A DNA stretch of 64,000 nt, taken from positions 4,021,501 through 4,085,500 of the forward strand of contig NZ_AP023360.1 of the NCBI RefSeq assembly GCF_018326265.1, written 5' to 3'. Shown here piece by piece: positions 15,135 to 24,853 of this stretch. Position 1 is the stretch's first letter. The number at the start of each line of letters is the position of its first letter. Both the position numbers and the translations under genes were made by a program. A model generated the notes under the pieces. That model was not told where the DNA came from and did not search any database. It saw nothing but the letters and a program-made list of their open reading frames with translations. The stretch is from Catellatospora sp. IY07-71. GTDB taxonomy: Bacteria; Actinomycetota; Actinomycetes; Mycobacteriales; Micromonosporaceae.

Positions 15135-18101
15135 CTAGGCGGCCTCGCCGAGCAAGGTGTACGCCACGTCCGCGCCCACCGGTTTGGAGAACAGGAAGCC
15201 CTGGCCGTAGCCGCAGCCGAGCCGGAGCAGGTGGGCCCGCTGCTGCTCGGTCTCGATGCCCTCGGCGATCAGGTCCAGGCCGAGGTTACGTCCCATCAGC
15301 ACGATGGTGCGCACCAGCTCCCCGCTGCGCCGGTCGGTGTTGATCTGCCAGACGAACGACCGGTCGATCTTCAGCGCGTCGATGGGCAGCCGGTGCAGCG
15401 CCTCCAGGGACGAGTAGCCGGTGCCGAAGTCGTCGACGTGCAGCTGGCAGCCCAGCTCGTGCAGCATGTTGAGGATGTCGCGGGCCGGGGCGACGTTCTC
15501 CATCACCACGCCCTCGGTGATCTCCACGGCGAGGCTGCCGCCGGGCGGCCGGTGCCGGTCGAGCGCCTCGGCGATGTCGTCGATCACGTTGCCGCCCCAG
15601 AACTGCCGGTTGGAGACGTTGACCGCGACGCTCAGCCCGCTCGGCGCGCCCGTGGCGTACCAGGCGGCGAGCTGGCGGCAGCACTCGTCGACGATCCAGC
15701 GGCCGATCGGCACGATGAGCCCGGTCTCCTCCGCGATGGGCAGGAACTCGGCCGGCGAGAGCAGCCCGCGCAGCGGGTGCCGCCAGCGGATCAGCGCCTC
15801 GAAGCCTTTGGTCTGGCCCGAGCGCAGCAGCACGATCGGCTGGTAGTGCACCTCGAACTCGCCGTTGTCCAGGGCCTGGCGCAGCTCGGTCTCGATCTGC
15901 AGCCGGGTGACCGCCTTGGCGTGCATCGCTACGTCGAAGACCGCGTGCCGCCCCTTGTGCCGCGACTTCGCGGAGTACATCGCGATGTCGGCGTCGCGCA
16001 GCAGGTCCTCGGCGTTGCTGTAGCGGCGGCTGGACAGGGTGATGCCGATGCTCGCGGTGACCACCACGTCCTGGCCGTGCAGGTGGAACGGCTGGGCGAG
16101 CACGGCGTGCAGCCGCTCGGCGACCTGTGCCGGGGTGTGCGGTGCGGTGACGTCGTCGAGCAGCACCAGGAACTCGTCGCCGCCGAACCGGGCCACCGTG
16201 TCGGACTCGCGCAGGGTGGACCGGATGCGCTTGGCCACCTGTTTGAGCAGCCGGTCGCCGGCCGAGTGGCCCAGGCTGTCGTTGACCACCTTGAACCCGT
16301 CGAGGTCGAGGAACAGCACGCCGAACGGGCGGCCGGTGCGCCGCCGGGACTGCCGGATGGCCTGGCGCAGCCGGTCCAGGAACAGGGTGCGGTTGGGCAG
16401 GCCGGTCAGCTCGTCGTACAGCGCGGCGATGCGCAGCTGCTCCTTCTGCCGCAGTGACTCCTTCAGCAGCGCCTGCCGGTCCAGCGCCACCGCCAGCAGC
16501 GCGGCCCACTGGTTGAACGGCTCCCGGCCGGTCGCGCCGACCGACGACACCACGTCCACCACCGCGAGGTAGCCCCAGTCGCTGGTCCCGCTCTTGACCG
16601 GCACCACGAAGACGATCAGGTTCGCGGCCGGGTCGGCCTGGTCGCGCAGCAGCTGCGGCGGGAACTCGCTGACCGGCTGCGTCGGCAGCGGGAGGGCGCT
16701 GTGCCCGCCGGGCAGGAACATCCCGGCCGTCTCCAGCGCGGCGTCCGACAGTGCCGGCGGCCGGCCCCCGCTCCACAGGCCGAAGCAGCCCGCCCGCACC
16801 CAGGTGCGGCGCATCCAGCCGAGCCGGGCGGGCTCCTGGTGCCCCCGCAGCAGGTCCATGCCCACCTCGTACTGCGCGGTCAGCGTCTCGCGCAGCCGGA
16901 CGCTGTCCTGGAACAGGGTGCGCCCGCGCATCTCCATGAGCAGGAGCAGCACCCCGTTGGCGGGCCCGCCGTAGTCGTGGATCAGGTGCGCGATCTCGTA
17001 CAGCGCCTCGGGGCGTCCCCCGGACAGGCGCAGCAGCAACTCCAGGGCCAGTCGCACCTCCTCGCAGGAGGGCCGGGCGGCCGACGCCTCGGGGGTGTCC
17101 TCCACCGCCCGCGCGACCACCGTCGCGGAGTGCACGATGTCGGCCGACTCGGCCGCCGACAGGGAGCCGTGCACCGGGGACACCGCGATGGCGATCAGGT
17201 CGGCCAGCCGCCGGTGCGGCTGGGGAGCGGTGTCGGCGTGGAAGGCGACGTCGCCGCTGCAGCCGCAGGACTCGCGGACGATGAGCGAGGTCGGCACGAG
17301 GATGGGCCCGGTGGCCGGTTCGCCGCGCAGCGCCGCCAGCAGCGTCTCGGCGGCGGTCCGGCCGATCATCTCCATCGGCTGGCGCACGGTGGTGAGCCGG
17401 GGGACGAGGTACGAACTGGAGCGCAGGTCGTCGAAGCCGACGAGCGCCTGGTCCTGGGGCAGCCGCAGGCCGGCGGCGGTGAGGGTGTCCATGATGCCGG
17501 TCGCGTTCTCGTCGGTGGCCGCGACGACGGCCGTGGACGGCATGCCGGCGGCCAGCATGCGCCGGGCGGCCTGTTCGCCGCCGTCGACCTGGTTGGTGGT
17601 GGCGGGGAAGAGCAGCCGGTCATCGGGCTCGATGCCGTGCCCGGCCAGCGCCTGGCGGTAGGCGTCGTAGCGTTCGCGGATGTCGGCGGTGGGCAGGTGA
17701 CCCGCGAAGCCGATCCGGCGGTGGCCGTGGGCGACGAGATGGTCGACCGCCTCGGCGATGCCGGTGCGGTTGTCCGGCATGACCACCGGGCAGCCCAGTT
17801 CCGGCATCGGGTGGCTGACGGAGACGAGCGGGCGCCCGGTCGCCTGGATCGCGGCCAGGTAGCGGTGCGTGGCCGCGCGCAGCACCACCACGAAGCCGGA
17901 GACGTGCTCCCAGGCCACCGGGTAGGTCAGGTCCGACGGGTCGGTGACCTCGATGTGCTCGGTGCCGGCGTCCAGCGTCTGGATCGCGACGACGCCCGCG
18001 CCCGCCGTCGCGGCGGCGCGCGCGATCCCCGCCAGCACACCGCCGTAGTACCAGCCGCCGAGGAACGGCGACAGGACCCCGAGCGTGAGGTCTGGTGACA
18101 C
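15135..18101 (-). CDS. LacI-type sensor domain fused to GGDEF and EAL domains (c-di-GMP enzyme)
   Basis: A 988-residue soluble protein. Residues about 5-275 form a LacI/GalR-type ligand-binding fold (VLSPFLGGWYYGGVLAGI; HRRIGFAGHL; ALVGFDDLRSSSYLVPRLTTVRQP) but the usual N-terminal helix-turn-helix is missing. A middle region (about 290-560) of mixed helices and strands, possibly GAF-like, follows. The cyclase domain has an intact GGDEF (640-644). The phosphodiesterase domain has EAL (768-770), DDFGTGYSS and a later AEGIE, all consistent with activity. There is no membrane segment. It probably couples an intracellular sugar-like ligand to c-di-GMP. Start GTG at 18101; divergent from thrS. Confidence 0.9.
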   Translation of the reverse strand: MSPDLTLGVLSPFLGGWYYGGVLAGIARAAATAGAGVVAIQTLDAGTEHIEVTDPSDLTYPVAWEHVSGFVVVLRAATHRYLAAIQATGRPLVSVSHPMPELGCPVVMPDNRTGIAEAVDHLVAHGHRRIGFAGHLPTADIRERYDAYRQALAGHGIEPDDRLLFPATTNQVDGGEQAARRMLAAGMPSTAVVAATDENATGIMDTLTAAGLRLPQDQALVGFDDLRSSSYLVPRLTTVRQPMEMIGRTAAETLLAALRGEPATGPILVPTSLIVRESCGCSGDVAFHADTAPQPHRRLADLIAIAVSPVHGSLSAAESADIVHSATVVARAVEDTPEASAARPSCEEVRLALELLLRLSGGRPEALYEIAHLIHDYGGPANGVLLLLMEMRGRTLFQDSVRLRETLTAQYEVGMDLLRGHQEPARLGWMRRTWVRAGCFGLWSGGRPPALSDAALETAGMFLPGGHSALPLPTQPVSEFPPQLLRDQADPAANLIVFVVPVKSGTSDWGYLAVVDVVSSVGATGREPFNQWAALLAVALDRQALLKESLRQKEQLRIAALYDELTGLPNRTLFLDRLRQAIRQSRRRTGRPFGVLFLDLDGFKVVNDSLGHSAGDRLLKQVAKRIRSTLRESDTVARFGGDEFLVLLDDVTAPHTPAQVAERLHAVLAQPFHLHGQDVVVTASIGITLSSRRYSNAEDLLRDADIAMYSAKSRHKGRHAVFDVAMHAKAVTRLQIETELRQALDNGEFEVHYQPIVLLRSGQTKGFEALIRWRHPLRGLLSPAEFLPIAEETGLIVPIGRWIVDECCRQLAAWYATGAPSGLSVAVNVSNRQFWGGNVIDDIAEALDRHRPPGGSLAVEITEGVVMENVAPARDILNMLHELGCQLHVDDFGTGYSSLEALHRLPIDALKIDRSFVWQINTDRRSGELVRTIVLMGRNLGLDLIAEGIETEQQRAHLLRLGCGYGQGFLFSKPVGADVAYTLLGEAA

Positions 18102-18262
18102 TTATCGACGGTATCTCGCAGACGTCGCGTATCCGGTCGGAACGGGCATTGCGCACGGTGGCACCGCCCGGCGCGGCCGGAACCGGTAACCGGCATGATC
18201 AGCCGGACCGATAGCATGGCCGGAGCCGGACAAACCGCTGCAGAGAGCTTGAGGAGATCATC

Positions 18263-20308
18263 GTGAGCGCACCCACCAGCCCGCCCCAGGTCGACCCCGT
18301 CGTCGTCCGGGCCGGGACGACGGGCGCGGACGCGATCGCCGCGGCCGGCCTGCCGGTGCACGGCGCCAAGGCGATCGTGGTGGTGCGCGACCCCGAGGGC
18401 CGCCTGCGCGACCTGGACTGGGCTCCCGAGGTGGACACCGAGGTCGAGCCGGTCGCCATCGACAGCCCGGACGGGCTCGCCGTGCTGCGCCACTCCACCG
18501 CGCACGTGCTGGCCCAGGCCGTGCAGGACATCTTCCCCGAGGCCAAGCTCGGCATCGGCCCGCCGATCGACAACGGCTTCTACTACGACTTCGGCGTGGC
18601 CAAGCCGTTCCACCCGGACGATCTCGACAAGATCGAGAAGCGCATGCAGGAGATCGTCAAGTCGGGCCAGACCTTCCGCCGCCGCCGCTTCGAGACCCTG
18701 GACGAGGCCAAGGCCGAGCTGAAGGACGAGCCGTTCAAGCTCGAGCTGGTCGACATCAAGGGCGACGCGGGCGACGACGTGATGGAGGTCGGCGGCGGCG
18801 AGCTGACCATCTACGACAACTTCGACGCCAAGAGCGGCAAGCGCTGCTGGGGCGACCTGTGCCGCGGCCCGCACCTGCCGTCCACCCGCCTGATCGGCGC
18901 GTTCAAGCTGATGCGCTCCGCGGCGGCGTACTGGCGCGGTTCGGAGAAGAACCCGCAGCTGCAGCGGGTCTACGGCACCGCGTGGCCGACCCGCGACCAG
19001 CTCAAGGACTACCTGAAGCTGCTGGAGGAGGCGGCCCGCCGCGACCACCGCAAGCTCGGCACCGACCTCGACCTGTTCAGCTTCCCCGACGAGATCGGCT
19101 CCGGCCTGGCCGTGTTCCACCCCAAGGGCGGTGTGATCAAGCGCGAGATGGAGGACTACGTCCGCCTGCGCCACATCGAGGAGGGCTTCCAGTACGTCGG
19201 GACACCGCACATCACCAAGGAAGGCCTCTTCCACACCTCGGGTCACCTGCCCTACTACAAGGAGACCATGTTCCCACCGATGGACATGGAGGGCAGCGAC
19301 TACTACCTCAAGGCCATGAACTGCCCGATGCACAACCTGATCTACCGCGCGCGCGGGCGCTCCTACCGCGAGCTGCCGATCCGGCTGTTCGAGTTCGGCT
19401 CGGTGTACCGGTTCGAGAAGTCGGGCGTGATCCACGGCCTGACCCGGGTGCGCGGCTTCACCCAGGACGACTCGCACTCCTACTGCACCCGGGAGCAGGC
19501 GCCCGCCGAGATCAAGCACCTGCTGGACTTCGTGCTCGGCCTGCTCAAGGACTTCGGCATCACCGACTTCTTCCTGGAGCTGTCCACCCGTGACGACGCC
19601 AAGCCGGAGAAGTTCGTCGGCTCCGAGGACGACTGGGCGACCGCGACCGCGGTGCTGGAGCAGTGCGCCCGGGAGACCGGCCTGACCCTGGTCCCGGACC
19701 CGGGTGGCGCGGCCTTCTACGGCCCGAAGATCTCCGTGCAGGCCAAGGACGCCATCGGCCGCACCTGGCAGATGTCGACCATCCAGTACGACTTCAACCA
19801 GCCGCGCGGCTTCGAGCTGGAGTACCAGGCCGCCGACGGCTCCCGGCAGCAGCCGGTGATGATCCACTGCGCCAAGTTCGGCTCGATCGAGCGCTTCATC
19901 GGCGTGCTGACCGAGCACTACGCCGGCGCGTTCCCGGCGTGGCTGGCGCCGGTGCAGGTGGTGGGCATCCCGATCCGCTCCGACGACGAGGCCGGGCACA
20001 CCGCGTTCCTGCACGACTTCGTCGCGCGGCTGCGCAAGCAGGGCATCCGGGCCGAGGTGGACTCCTCCGACGAGCGGATGCAGAAGAAGATCCGCACCGC
20101 GCAGCAGCAGAAGATCCCGTTCATGGCGATCGTCGGCGACCAGGACCTGGCCGACGGCACGGTGTCCTTCCGCTACCGCGACGGCTCCCAGCGCAACGGC
20201 GTCGGCCTCGACGAGGCCGTCGCGCACGTCGTCGAGGTGGTGCGCTCGCGCGTCAACACCGGCCCGTCGGCCCCGGCAGCCGACGCCCCGCAGGAAGCCG
20301 CCGCGTGA
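18263..20308 (+). CDS. thrS: Threonyl-tRNA synthetase
   Basis: A 681-residue class II synthetase that charges tRNA-Thr. Domains: N-terminal TGS-like region (about 1-75), editing domain ([21 protein letters not shown] and the later [14 protein letters not shown]), catalytic core with the zinc-binding Cys of MNCPMH, motif 2 ([22 protein letters not shown]), and the anticodon-binding domain ([16 protein letters not shown]). Start: GTG with GAGGAG 6 nt upstream. I see no T-box in the 160-bp leader. It shares a GTGA overlap with the HIT gene. The order thrS-HIT-pgsA-acyltransferase-pimA is conserved in Mycobacterium and Streptomyces. Confidence 0.98.
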   Translation: MSAPTSPPQVDPVVVRAGTTGADAIAAAGLPVHGAKAIVVVRDPEGRLRDLDWAPEVDTEVEPVAIDSPDGLAVLRHSTAHVLAQAVQDIFPEAKLGIGPPIDNGFYYDFGVAKPFHPDDLDKIEKRMQEIVKSGQTFRRRRFETLDEAKAELKDEPFKLELVDIKGDAGDDVMEVGGGELTIYDNFDAKSGKRCWGDLCRGPHLPSTRLIGAFKLMRSAAAYWRGSEKNPQLQRVYGTAWPTRDQLKDYLKLLEEAARRDHRKLGTDLDLFSFPDEIGSGLAVFHPKGGVIKREMEDYVRLRHIEEGFQYVGTPHITKEGLFHTSGHLPYYKETMFPPMDMEGSDYYLKAMNCPMHNLIYRARGRSYRELPIRLFEFGSVYRFEKSGVIHGLTRVRGFTQDDSHSYCTREQAPAEIKHLLDFVLGLLKDFGITDFFLELSTRDDAKPEKFVGSEDDWATATAVLEQCARETGLTLVPDPGGAAFYGPKISVQAKDAIGRTWQMSTIQYDFNQPRGFELEYQAADGSRQQPVMIHCAKFGSIERFIGVLTEHYAGAFPAWLAPVQVVGIPIRSDDEAGHTAFLHDFVARLRKQGIRAEVDSSDERMQKKIRTAQQQKIPFMAIVGDQDLADGTVSFRYRDGSQRNGVGLDEAVAHVVEVVRSRVNTGPSAPAADAPQEAAA

Positions 20309-20802
20309 CCGGACCCGACCCCGACGGCCTGGAGCGGCTGTGGACGCCGTGGCGCATGGCGTACGTCGGCGGCGCCCGGTCCGCCGACTGCCCGTTCTGC
20401 GTCGCGCCCGTCGACGACCCGGACGGGCTCGTGGTGGCGCGCGGTGAGGTCGTGTACGCGGTGCTCAACCGGTTCCCGTACAACCCGGGTCACCTGCTGA
20501 TCTGCCCGTACCGGCACATCGACGACTATCCGGAGCTGGACGCGGCCGAGACGGCGGAGCTGGCCGAGTTCACCAAGACGGCGATGCGGGTGGTGCGCAA
20601 GGTGTCCAGCGCGCACGGCTTCAACATCGGGCTCAACCAGGGTCACGCCGCCGGGGCGGGCATCGCCGCGCACCTGCACCAGCACGTGGTGCCGCGGTGG
20701 GGCGGCGACAACAACTTCCTGCCCGTGGTCGCCCGCACCAAGGCCCTGCCGCAGCTGCTAACCGACACCCGGGACCTGCTGCGCGAGGCCTGGCCGGCGT
20801 AA
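20305..20802 (+). CDS. HIT-family protein, Ap4A phosphorylase-like
   Basis: A 165-residue nucleotide-binding enzyme. The histidine triad is [10 protein letters not shown] (His-x-His-x-His). The N-terminal CPFC suggests a metal or structural site, as in the mycobacterial homologue (Rv2613c), described as a diadenosine tetraphosphate phosphorylase. It probably degrades dinucleoside polyphosphates, by-products of aminoacyl-tRNA synthetases, which fits its position: its GTG start overlaps the thrS stop as GTGA. Translation is therefore coupled to thrS. A hairpin follows at 20811. Confidence 0.92.
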   Translation: MTGPDPDGLERLWTPWRMAYVGGARSADCPFCVAPVDDPDGLVVARGEVVYAVLNRFPYNPGHLLICPYRHIDDYPELDAAETAELAEFTKTAMRVVRKVSSAHGFNIGLNQGHAAGAGIAAHLHQHVVPRWGGDNNFLPVVARTKALPQLLTDTRDLLREAWPA

Positions 20803-20810
20803 TCGCCACG

Positions 20811-20845
20811 CCGCAGGGGTACCGGATTACGTCGTACCCCTGCGG
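20811..20845 (+). terminator. Hairpin after thrS-HIT, overlapping the leader of the next gene
   Basis: CCGCAGGGGTAC and its exact complement enclose an 11-nt loop. The right arm ends 13 bp before the start of the VOC gene and abuts its ribosome site (GGAAGG), so the stem could also limit that gene's translation. Confidence 0.65.
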
Positions 20846-20858
20846 AAGGATGGCCGCC

Positions 20859-21566
20859 ATGATTGGCGAACTGCGAACGGTCGTGCTCGACGCGCCCGAC
20901 ATCAAGGGCCTGGCGGGTTTCTACGCCGAGCTGGCCGGGCTCGTCGAGCACTACGCCGACGACGAATGGATCACCCTCAAGACCGCCGACGGGACCCGGA
21001 TCGGGATCCAGCGGGCCGAGGACCACGTCCCGCCGCGCTGGCCCGACCCGGCCTACCCGCAGCAGATGCACCTCGACCTGCGCGTGCCCGACATGGCCGC
21101 GGCGGTCGAGCAGGCGGTCGCGCTCGGCGCGACGCGGCTGCCCGGCGGCGGCGACACCTTCACCGTGCTGGCCGACCCGGCCGGGCACCCGTTCTGCCTG
21201 TGCCAGGCCGACGTGGACAGCGTCGCGCTCGCCGACGTGGCGATCGACTGCGCGCAGGCCGGGCCGCTGGCCCGGTTCTACAGCGAGCTGCTCGGCCTCC
21301 CGATCACCTGGGAGGGCGAGGGCGGCGCCATGATCTCCACCGAGGGCAAGCTCGCGGTGATCTTCCAGGAGATCGCGGAGCACCGCGCGCCGCGCTGGCC
21401 CGACCCGGCATACCCCCAGCAGTTCCATCTCGACGTCGAGGTCACCGACGTCGAGGAGGCGGAGCCGAAGGTGCTGGCGCTCGGCGCGACGCGGCTGCCC
21501 GGCGAGGGCGACAACTGGCGGGTGTACGCCGACCCGGCGGGCCACCCGTTCTGCCTGGTCTGGTGA
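20859..21566 (+). CDS. VOC (glyoxalase-like) protein with two tandem domains
   Basis: A 235-residue protein of two homologous vicinal-oxygen-chelate domains (about 1-115 and 120-235). The internal repeat is obvious: both halves contain PRWPDPAYPQQ followed by H-L-D, and end ADPAGHPFCL. Members bind metal and act on glyoxals, antibiotics or aromatic diols; the function here is unknown. GGAAGG lies 9 nt before the ATG at 20859, so that start is preferred to the ATG 9 nt upstream. It breaks the conserved thrS-HIT-pgsA order along with the next two genes. Confidence 0.85.
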   Translation: MIGELRTVVLDAPDIKGLAGFYAELAGLVEHYADDEWITLKTADGTRIGIQRAEDHVPPRWPDPAYPQQMHLDLRVPDMAAAVEQAVALGATRLPGGGDTFTVLADPAGHPFCLCQADVDSVALADVAIDCAQAGPLARFYSELLGLPITWEGEGGAMISTEGKLAVIFQEIAEHRAPRWPDPAYPQQFHLDVEVTDVEEAEPKVLALGATRLPGEGDNWRVYADPAGHPFCLVW

Positions 21567-21734
21567 GTCCGCGGGTGTCCCGTGCGGACGCGCGGGGCAC
21601 CCGCCACCGTCACCGGCTGTGACGTGATCGGCCGAATGCAACCGCGGGCCCCTCGCCCACGTCATCATTCCGGTAGACGCATCGAACATCGCCCGGCCCC
21701 TCCGGCGCGGTGGATGCGGGGGATGGGGACGGGG

Positions 21735-22532
21735 ATGGTTTCACGGCGGGGGGTCTTCCGCATGCTCGCCGCGGGCGGGGTCGGCGCGACCGCCGCCGTC
21801 GTCGGCATGCGGGCCAAGAGCTGGTTCGGCCCGGACCGGCTGCCCATCGACGGCGGTTACGCCCCCGCCGGCAACGAGCTGGGCTGGCACAACGGCACGG
21901 TGCGCACGATCTGGCACGTCAACACGAGCAAGCCGCTGGTGGCGCTCACCTTCGACGACGGGCCCGAGCCCGACTGGACGCCGCGGGTGCTCGACGCGCT
22001 GGACGAGCTGGGCGCCAAGGCCACGTTCTTCGTCGTCGGCGAGCGCCTGGTCAAGAACGCCGGGCTGGTGCGGGGACGCTACGCCCGGCACGAGGTCGGC
22101 AACCACACCTGGGCGCACAAGGACCTCGCCCAGCGCGACGAGCGGAGGGTGCGCGAGCAGCTGCGCCGCTGCCACGACGCGATCATCGAGCATGTCGGGA
22201 CCCGCCCGACGCTGCTGCGCCCGCCGTGGGGGCACCTCGGGGGCTCCACGCTGACCGTCGCCGAGGAGTTCGGGTACGACGTGATCATGTGGTCGCAGCG
22301 GATGCGGGAGAGCGCGTTCGTGGACGATCCAGGTGGGATCGTGGCCGACACGGCCGAGGCGTCCCGGCCCGGCACCGTGATCCTCGCCCACGATGTCGGC
22401 CCGAAGGACCGGCTGGTCTGCATCGACAACCTGCGGGAGATCATCAAGGCGGTCCGCGCCCGCGGCTTCGAGTTCGCCACGGTCTCCGAGCTGCTCGCCG
22501 CCGCCGACCCGGCCCCCGCCACAGCGACCTGA
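21735..22532 (+). CDS. Polysaccharide deacetylase with Tat signal
   Basis: A 265-residue secreted NodB-homology deacetylase. The N-terminus MVSRRGVFRMLAAGG carries a twin-arginine motif (SRRGVF) and hydrophobic core, so it is probably exported folded. Catalytic motifs: TFDDGPEPDW (Asp-Asp), HEVGNHTWAHKD (two His metal ligands), LRPPWG, and VILAHDVG near the end. It removes acetyl groups from N-acetyl sugars such as chitin oligomers or peptidoglycan. Several ATG codons precede the chosen one in frame; this one puts the Arg pair at the usual distance. It is convergent with the EF-G2-like gene. Confidence 0.88.
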   Translation: MVSRRGVFRMLAAGGVGATAAVVGMRAKSWFGPDRLPIDGGYAPAGNELGWHNGTVRTIWHVNTSKPLVALTFDDGPEPDWTPRVLDALDELGAKATFFVVGERLVKNAGLVRGRYARHEVGNHTWAHKDLAQRDERRVREQLRRCHDAIIEHVGTRPTLLRPPWGHLGGSTLTVAEEFGYDVIMWSQRMRESAFVDDPGGIVADTAEASRPGTVILAHDVGPKDRLVCIDNLREIIKAVRARGFEFATVSELLAAADPAPATAT

Positions 22533-22554
22533 CGCGCCGGCGGGGGAGGGCGGC

Positions 22555-24717
22555 TCAGCGTGACGTGGCGTGGTCCTTGCGGGCCTGGTCGGCGAGGTGG
22601 CCGGGCATGGGCTCGTAGCGGGCGAACTCGCGGGTGAAGGTGCCCGCGCCGGCCGTCATCGAGCGCAGGTCGACCAGGTAGCGCAGCAGCTCCACGGCGG
22701 GGACCTCCGCGCGGACCTGGGTGCGGTCGCCGCCGCCGGGGTCGGATTCGGAGCCGAGCACCCGCCCGCGGCGGCCGGACAGGTCGCTCATCACCGCGCC
22801 CACCGCGCTGTCGGGCACCGTGATGACCACCTCGTCGACCGGCTCCAGCAGCGTGATCTGCGCCTTCTCGGCGGCGTCCTTGAGCGCCATGCTGCCCGCG
22901 GTCTGGAACGCGGCGTCGGAGGAGTCGACGCTGTGCGCCTTGCCGTCGACCAGGGTGACCCGGAAGTCGACGACGGGGTAGCCGGCCGCGATGCCGCGCT
23001 CGGCCTGGGCGCGTACCCCCTTCTCGACGCTGGGGATGTAGTTGTGCGGGATCGCGCCGCCGACGATCTTGTCGACGAACTCGATGCCGGAGCCGCGCGG
23101 CAGCGGCTCCAGCTGGATCGCGCACACGGCGTACTGGCCGTGCCCGCCGGACTGCTTCACGTGGCGGCCCTGCCCGGCGGCGGGCGCGGCGAACGCCTCG
23201 CGCAGCGCGACCTTGGCCGGTTCGGTGCTCAGCTCGACGCCGCCCGCGCGCAGCCGGTCCAGCACCACGTCGGCGTGCGCCTCGCCCATGCACCACAGCA
23301 CGAGCTGGTGGGTCTCCGGGTTGCGCTCCAGGCGCAGCGTCGGGTCGCCCGCGACCAGCTTGGCCAGGTTCTTGGCGAGGGCGTCCTCGTCGGAGCGGGT
23401 CTTGGGCACGACGGCGACGGGCAGCAGCGGCTCGGGCATCTGCCACGGCGCCATCAGCAGCGGCCGGTCCTTGGCCGAGATGGTGTCGCCGGTCTCGGCG
23501 GCGGTGGACTTGGTGACCGCGCAGATGTCGCCGGCGATGCACTTGCCGACCTCGCGCAGGCTCGCGCCGAGCGGGGAGTAGAGGTGGGTGACCCGCTCGT
23601 CGGCGTCGTGGTCGGGGTGGCCGCGCTCGGCCAGGCCGTGGCCGCTGATGTGCACCGGGGTGTCCGGGCGCAGCGTGCCGGAGAAGACGCGGACCAGGCT
23701 GACCCGGCCCACGTACGGGTCGATGGTCGTCTTGACCACCTCGGCGACCAGCGGGCCGTCCGGGTCGCAGGTCAGCGCGTCGCGCGGGGCGCCGTCGACG
23801 CCGGTGACCGCGGGCAGCGGGTGCTCCAGCGGGGTGGGGAAGGCCCGGGTGAGCAGCTCCAGCAGCGCGTCCAGGCCGACGCCGGTCTCCGCGCAGACGG
23901 GCACCACCGGGTGGAAGTGGCCCCGGGCCACCGCCTTCTCCAGGTCGTCGACGAGCACCTGCTGGTCGATCGCCTCGCCCGCGAGGTAGCGGTCCATCAG
24001 GGTCTCGTCCTCGCTCTCGGCGATGATCCCCTCGATCAGCTCGCCGCGGGACTCCTCGATGGCGGGCAGGTGCTCCGGGTCGGGCTCGCGCACCTGGGGC
24101 GGGTAACCGCCGGAGTAGTCGTACACCTGCTGCGAGATGAGCCCGATGAGACCCTCGACGGACTGGCCGTCGTCGCCGTGCATGGGCAGGTAGAGCGGCT
24201 GGATCTCCTCGCCGAAGACCCGCTGGCACAGCGCGAGGGCCTCGTCGAAGTCGGCCCTGGGGTGGTCCAGCCGGGTGATGGCCACGGCGCGCGGCATGCC
24301 GACCGCGGCGCACTCCTCCCAGAGGGTGGCGGTGGCCGCGTCCATCCCGTCCCAGGCGCTCACCACGAACAGGGCGGCGTCGGCGGCGCGCAGCCCGGCC
24401 CGCAGCTCACCGACGAAGTCGGCGTAGCCGGGCGTGTCCAGCAGGTTGACCTTGACGCCGTCGTGGGTCAGCGGCGCGCAGGCCAGGGCGACCGAGCGCT
24501 GCTGCTTGACGGCGGCCGGGTCGTGGTCGGTGACGGTGCTGCCGTCGGCGACCGAGCCCGCCCGGCCGATCGTCCCGGTGGCCGCGAGCAGCGCCTCGAC
24601 CAGCGTGGTCTTGCCGCTGCCGGCGTGCCCGACCACCACGACGTTGCGCACGTCGGAGGGCTGCTCGGCGACCTGCGCCGGAGCCTGTGAGACCTTCTCC
24701 CTGTCGCCGCGCGCCAT
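22555..24717 (-). CDS. EF-G-like translational GTPase (EF-G2)
   Basis: A 720-residue five-domain GTPase. P-loop GHAGSGKTT (about residues 30-38), G3 DTPGYADF, and G4 ITRLD, where canonical EF-G has NKMD. Domains III to V end with LSGRRGRVLG and RSMTAGAGTF, typical of EF-G. The altered G4 and the placement next to pgsA match the actinobacterial EF-G2 subgroup, which is distinct from the essential FusA near the ribosomal genes and whose translocation role is doubtful. No ribosomal genes are nearby. Start ATG preceded by CAGGAGGCGGAC. Confidence 0.92.
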   Translation of the reverse strand: MARGDREKVSQAPAQVAEQPSDVRNVVVVGHAGSGKTTLVEALLAATGTIGRAGSVADGSTVTDHDPAAVKQQRSVALACAPLTHDGVKVNLLDTPGYADFVGELRAGLRAADAALFVVSAWDGMDAATATLWEECAAVGMPRAVAITRLDHPRADFDEALALCQRVFGEEIQPLYLPMHGDDGQSVEGLIGLISQQVYDYSGGYPPQVREPDPEHLPAIEESRGELIEGIIAESEDETLMDRYLAGEAIDQQVLVDDLEKAVARGHFHPVVPVCAETGVGLDALLELLTRAFPTPLEHPLPAVTGVDGAPRDALTCDPDGPLVAEVVKTTIDPYVGRVSLVRVFSGTLRPDTPVHISGHGLAERGHPDHDADERVTHLYSPLGASLREVGKCIAGDICAVTKSTAAETGDTISAKDRPLLMAPWQMPEPLLPVAVVPKTRSDEDALAKNLAKLVAGDPTLRLERNPETHQLVLWCMGEAHADVVLDRLRAGGVELSTEPAKVALREAFAAPAAGQGRHVKQSGGHGQYAVCAIQLEPLPRGSGIEFVDKIVGGAIPHNYIPSVEKGVRAQAERGIAAGYPVVDFRVTLVDGKAHSVDSSDAAFQTAGSMALKDAAEKAQITLLEPVDEVVITVPDSAVGAVMSDLSGRRGRVLGSESDPGGGDRTQVRAEVPAVELLRYLVDLRSMTAGAGTFTREFARYEPMPGHLADQARKDHATSR

Positions 24718-24853
24718 GTCCGCCTCCTGTATCCGTGTCGGTTACTGCATTGTTTCCCGATCCCACACCCATCGGGCGTTCGGACACAAGACCGGCGTGC
24801 GCGTGTCGCCGCCGTCGAGCGCCGTGACGCCCACCGCTATCGTTAGCGCCATC

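Noticed and set aside
18102-18262. T-box riboswitch upstream of thrS
   Set aside because: No T-box sequence, specifier loop or antiterminator hairpin can be recognised in the 160-bp leader.
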